Source of the DNA: Candidatus Aminicenantota bacterium
GTDB lineage: Bacteria > Acidobacteriota > Aminicenantia > Aminicenantales > Aminicenantaceae
DNA: 7,171 bases
Assembly (NCBI GenBank): GCA_030615975.1
Contig: JAUWYH010000076.1
Span: forward strand, 1-7,171
Direction of reading: 5' to 3'
Position numbers and translations under genes: made by a program. Numbering within the stretch: the stretch's first letter is position 1; the number at the start of each line of letters is the position of its first letter. The notes below the pieces were generated by a model. It saw nothing but the letters and a program-made list of their open reading frames with translations, was not told where the DNA came from and did not search any database. Of this stretch, positions 6,821 to 7,171 are shown piece by piece.

Positions 6821-6823
6821 TTT
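6792..6823 (+). terminator. probable intrinsic terminator of metK-ahcY
   Basis: The 9-base G+C-rich stem GGACCGTTC/GAACGGTCC (6792-6812) with a GGA loop is followed by TACA and then a run of six T (6818-6823). The alternative outer stem (6757-6766 with 6811-6820) runs directly into the same T-run. It lies 38 bases after the ahcY stop and ahead of a convergent gene, where termination would be needed. The four bases between the short stem and the T-run make that form slightly imperfect. Confidence 0.55.
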
Positions 6824-6859
6824 GAAAGGGGACAGAGGAGATAGACCTGATAAGGCAAG

Positions 6860-7171
6860 CTATTTATTTATTATTTTTAAGTATAAATCGATATTTTCCC
6901 TCATTTCTGGGTCTGTCGCCTTGGATAAGATATTCTCAAAAATCTCCTTTGCTTTTTTAAATTCGTTATTTTTAAAATAAGAGACAGCAAGGTTGAAGTT
7001 GAGATTAATATCTTGAGGGAAAATTTTTATAGCTTCGGTATAGCTTTCAATGGCTTCATCAAAGTTTTTCAATTTTTCATGTATCGTCCCTTTAAGATTA
7101 TGAGCCATAGCCATCTTTTTGTTTAATTCTAGTGCCTTTTGAACATACTCTAAGGCTTCATCTAATTTCTC
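6860..7171 (-). CDS. TPR-repeat protein, C-terminal part (cut by the right edge)
   Basis: These are the last 103 codons of a tetratricopeptide-repeat protein whose start is beyond the right edge; the frame stays open from the edge, so the internal ATG at 7114 is unlikely to be the start. About two and a half TPR units are visible: a partial one (EKLDEALEYVQKALELN), a full 34-residue unit from AHNLKGTIHEKLKNFDEAIESYTEAIKIFPQD, and another from INLNFNLAVSYFKNNEFKKAKEIFENILSKATD, followed by a short capping helix (MRENIDLYLKIINK). They show the usual Ala/Gly small-residue positions and the terminal Pro. TPRs are protein-binding scaffolds, so no function follows from this part alone. The gene is convergent with ahcY, with about 106 bases between the stops, occupied by the palindromic repeat and 36 bases (6824-6859) with no recognisable feature. 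Confidence 0.85.
   Translation of the reverse strand, partial: EKLDEALEYVQKALELNKKMAMAHNLKGTIHEKLKNFDEAIESYTEAIKIFPQDINLNFNLAVSYFKNNEFKKAKEIFENILSKATDPEMRENIDLYLKIINK

Noticed and set aside
6824..6859. GAAAGGGGACAG segment after the palindrome as a second REP-type repeat
   Set aside because: It only loosely recalls such repeats, has no inverted partner nearby, and cannot be supported from a single copy.
6771..6980. Plus-strand 69-codon open frame after ahcY
   Set aside because: It begins inside the palindromic repeat and runs antisense through the TPR gene, without a ribosome binding site.

Overview
The window looks like a chromosomal segment of a didermic (Gram-negative-type) bacterium of moderate to low G+C, with A/T-rich intergenic DNA and good Shine-Dalgarno sites. 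The archaeal/Thermotoga-style short S-adenosylhomocysteinase, the formiminotransferase without a cyclodeaminase domain, and the pair of exported M16 proteins suggest a little-cultured lineage such as Aminicenantes or a relative. That placement is an impression from protein style and was not tested by a search. No tRNA, rRNA, CRISPR array, phage gene or transposase gene is visible.

Layout. Positions 1-4141 hold a leftward operon. In transcription order it contains two exported M16-family proteins (4141-2816 and 2819-1359), a monofunctional glutamate formimidoyltransferase (ftcD, 1362-310), and the first 88 codons of a THEP1-type P-loop NTPase (266 to the left edge). The first three genes are joined by two ATGA stop/start overlaps; the last follows after 43 bases with a TTG start. 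A 160-base divergent intergenic region (4142-4301) carries a perfect TATAAT for the leftward operon, a 10-base palindrome in its middle, and weaker promoter elements plus a strong ribosome binding site for the rightward operon. Positions 4302-6753 encode metK and ahcY, the synthesis and product-removal arms of the S-adenosylmethionine cycle, 28 bases apart. A compound palindrome (6757-6823) ending in a T-run follows ahcY. It probably terminates the operon and also has the form of a REP-like dispersed palindromic repeat. From the right edge a TPR-repeat protein gene runs leftward and ends at 6860, convergent with ahcY.

How the genes work together. MetK makes S-adenosylmethionine and AhcY removes the S-adenosylhomocysteine left after methyl transfer, so the rightward operon is a coherent methylation-cycle unit. 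The leftward operon mixes two exported proteins with two cytoplasmic enzymes, and no common pathway is apparent.

The most notable observation is in the M16 pair. Such pairs normally combine one zinc protease bearing HxxEH with one inactive partner. Here the subunit that should be catalytic has Tyr-x-x-Glu-Asn at that site, and its partner has Thr-x-x-Ala-Asn. Both therefore appear to lack the zinc-binding histidines while keeping the rest of the fold.
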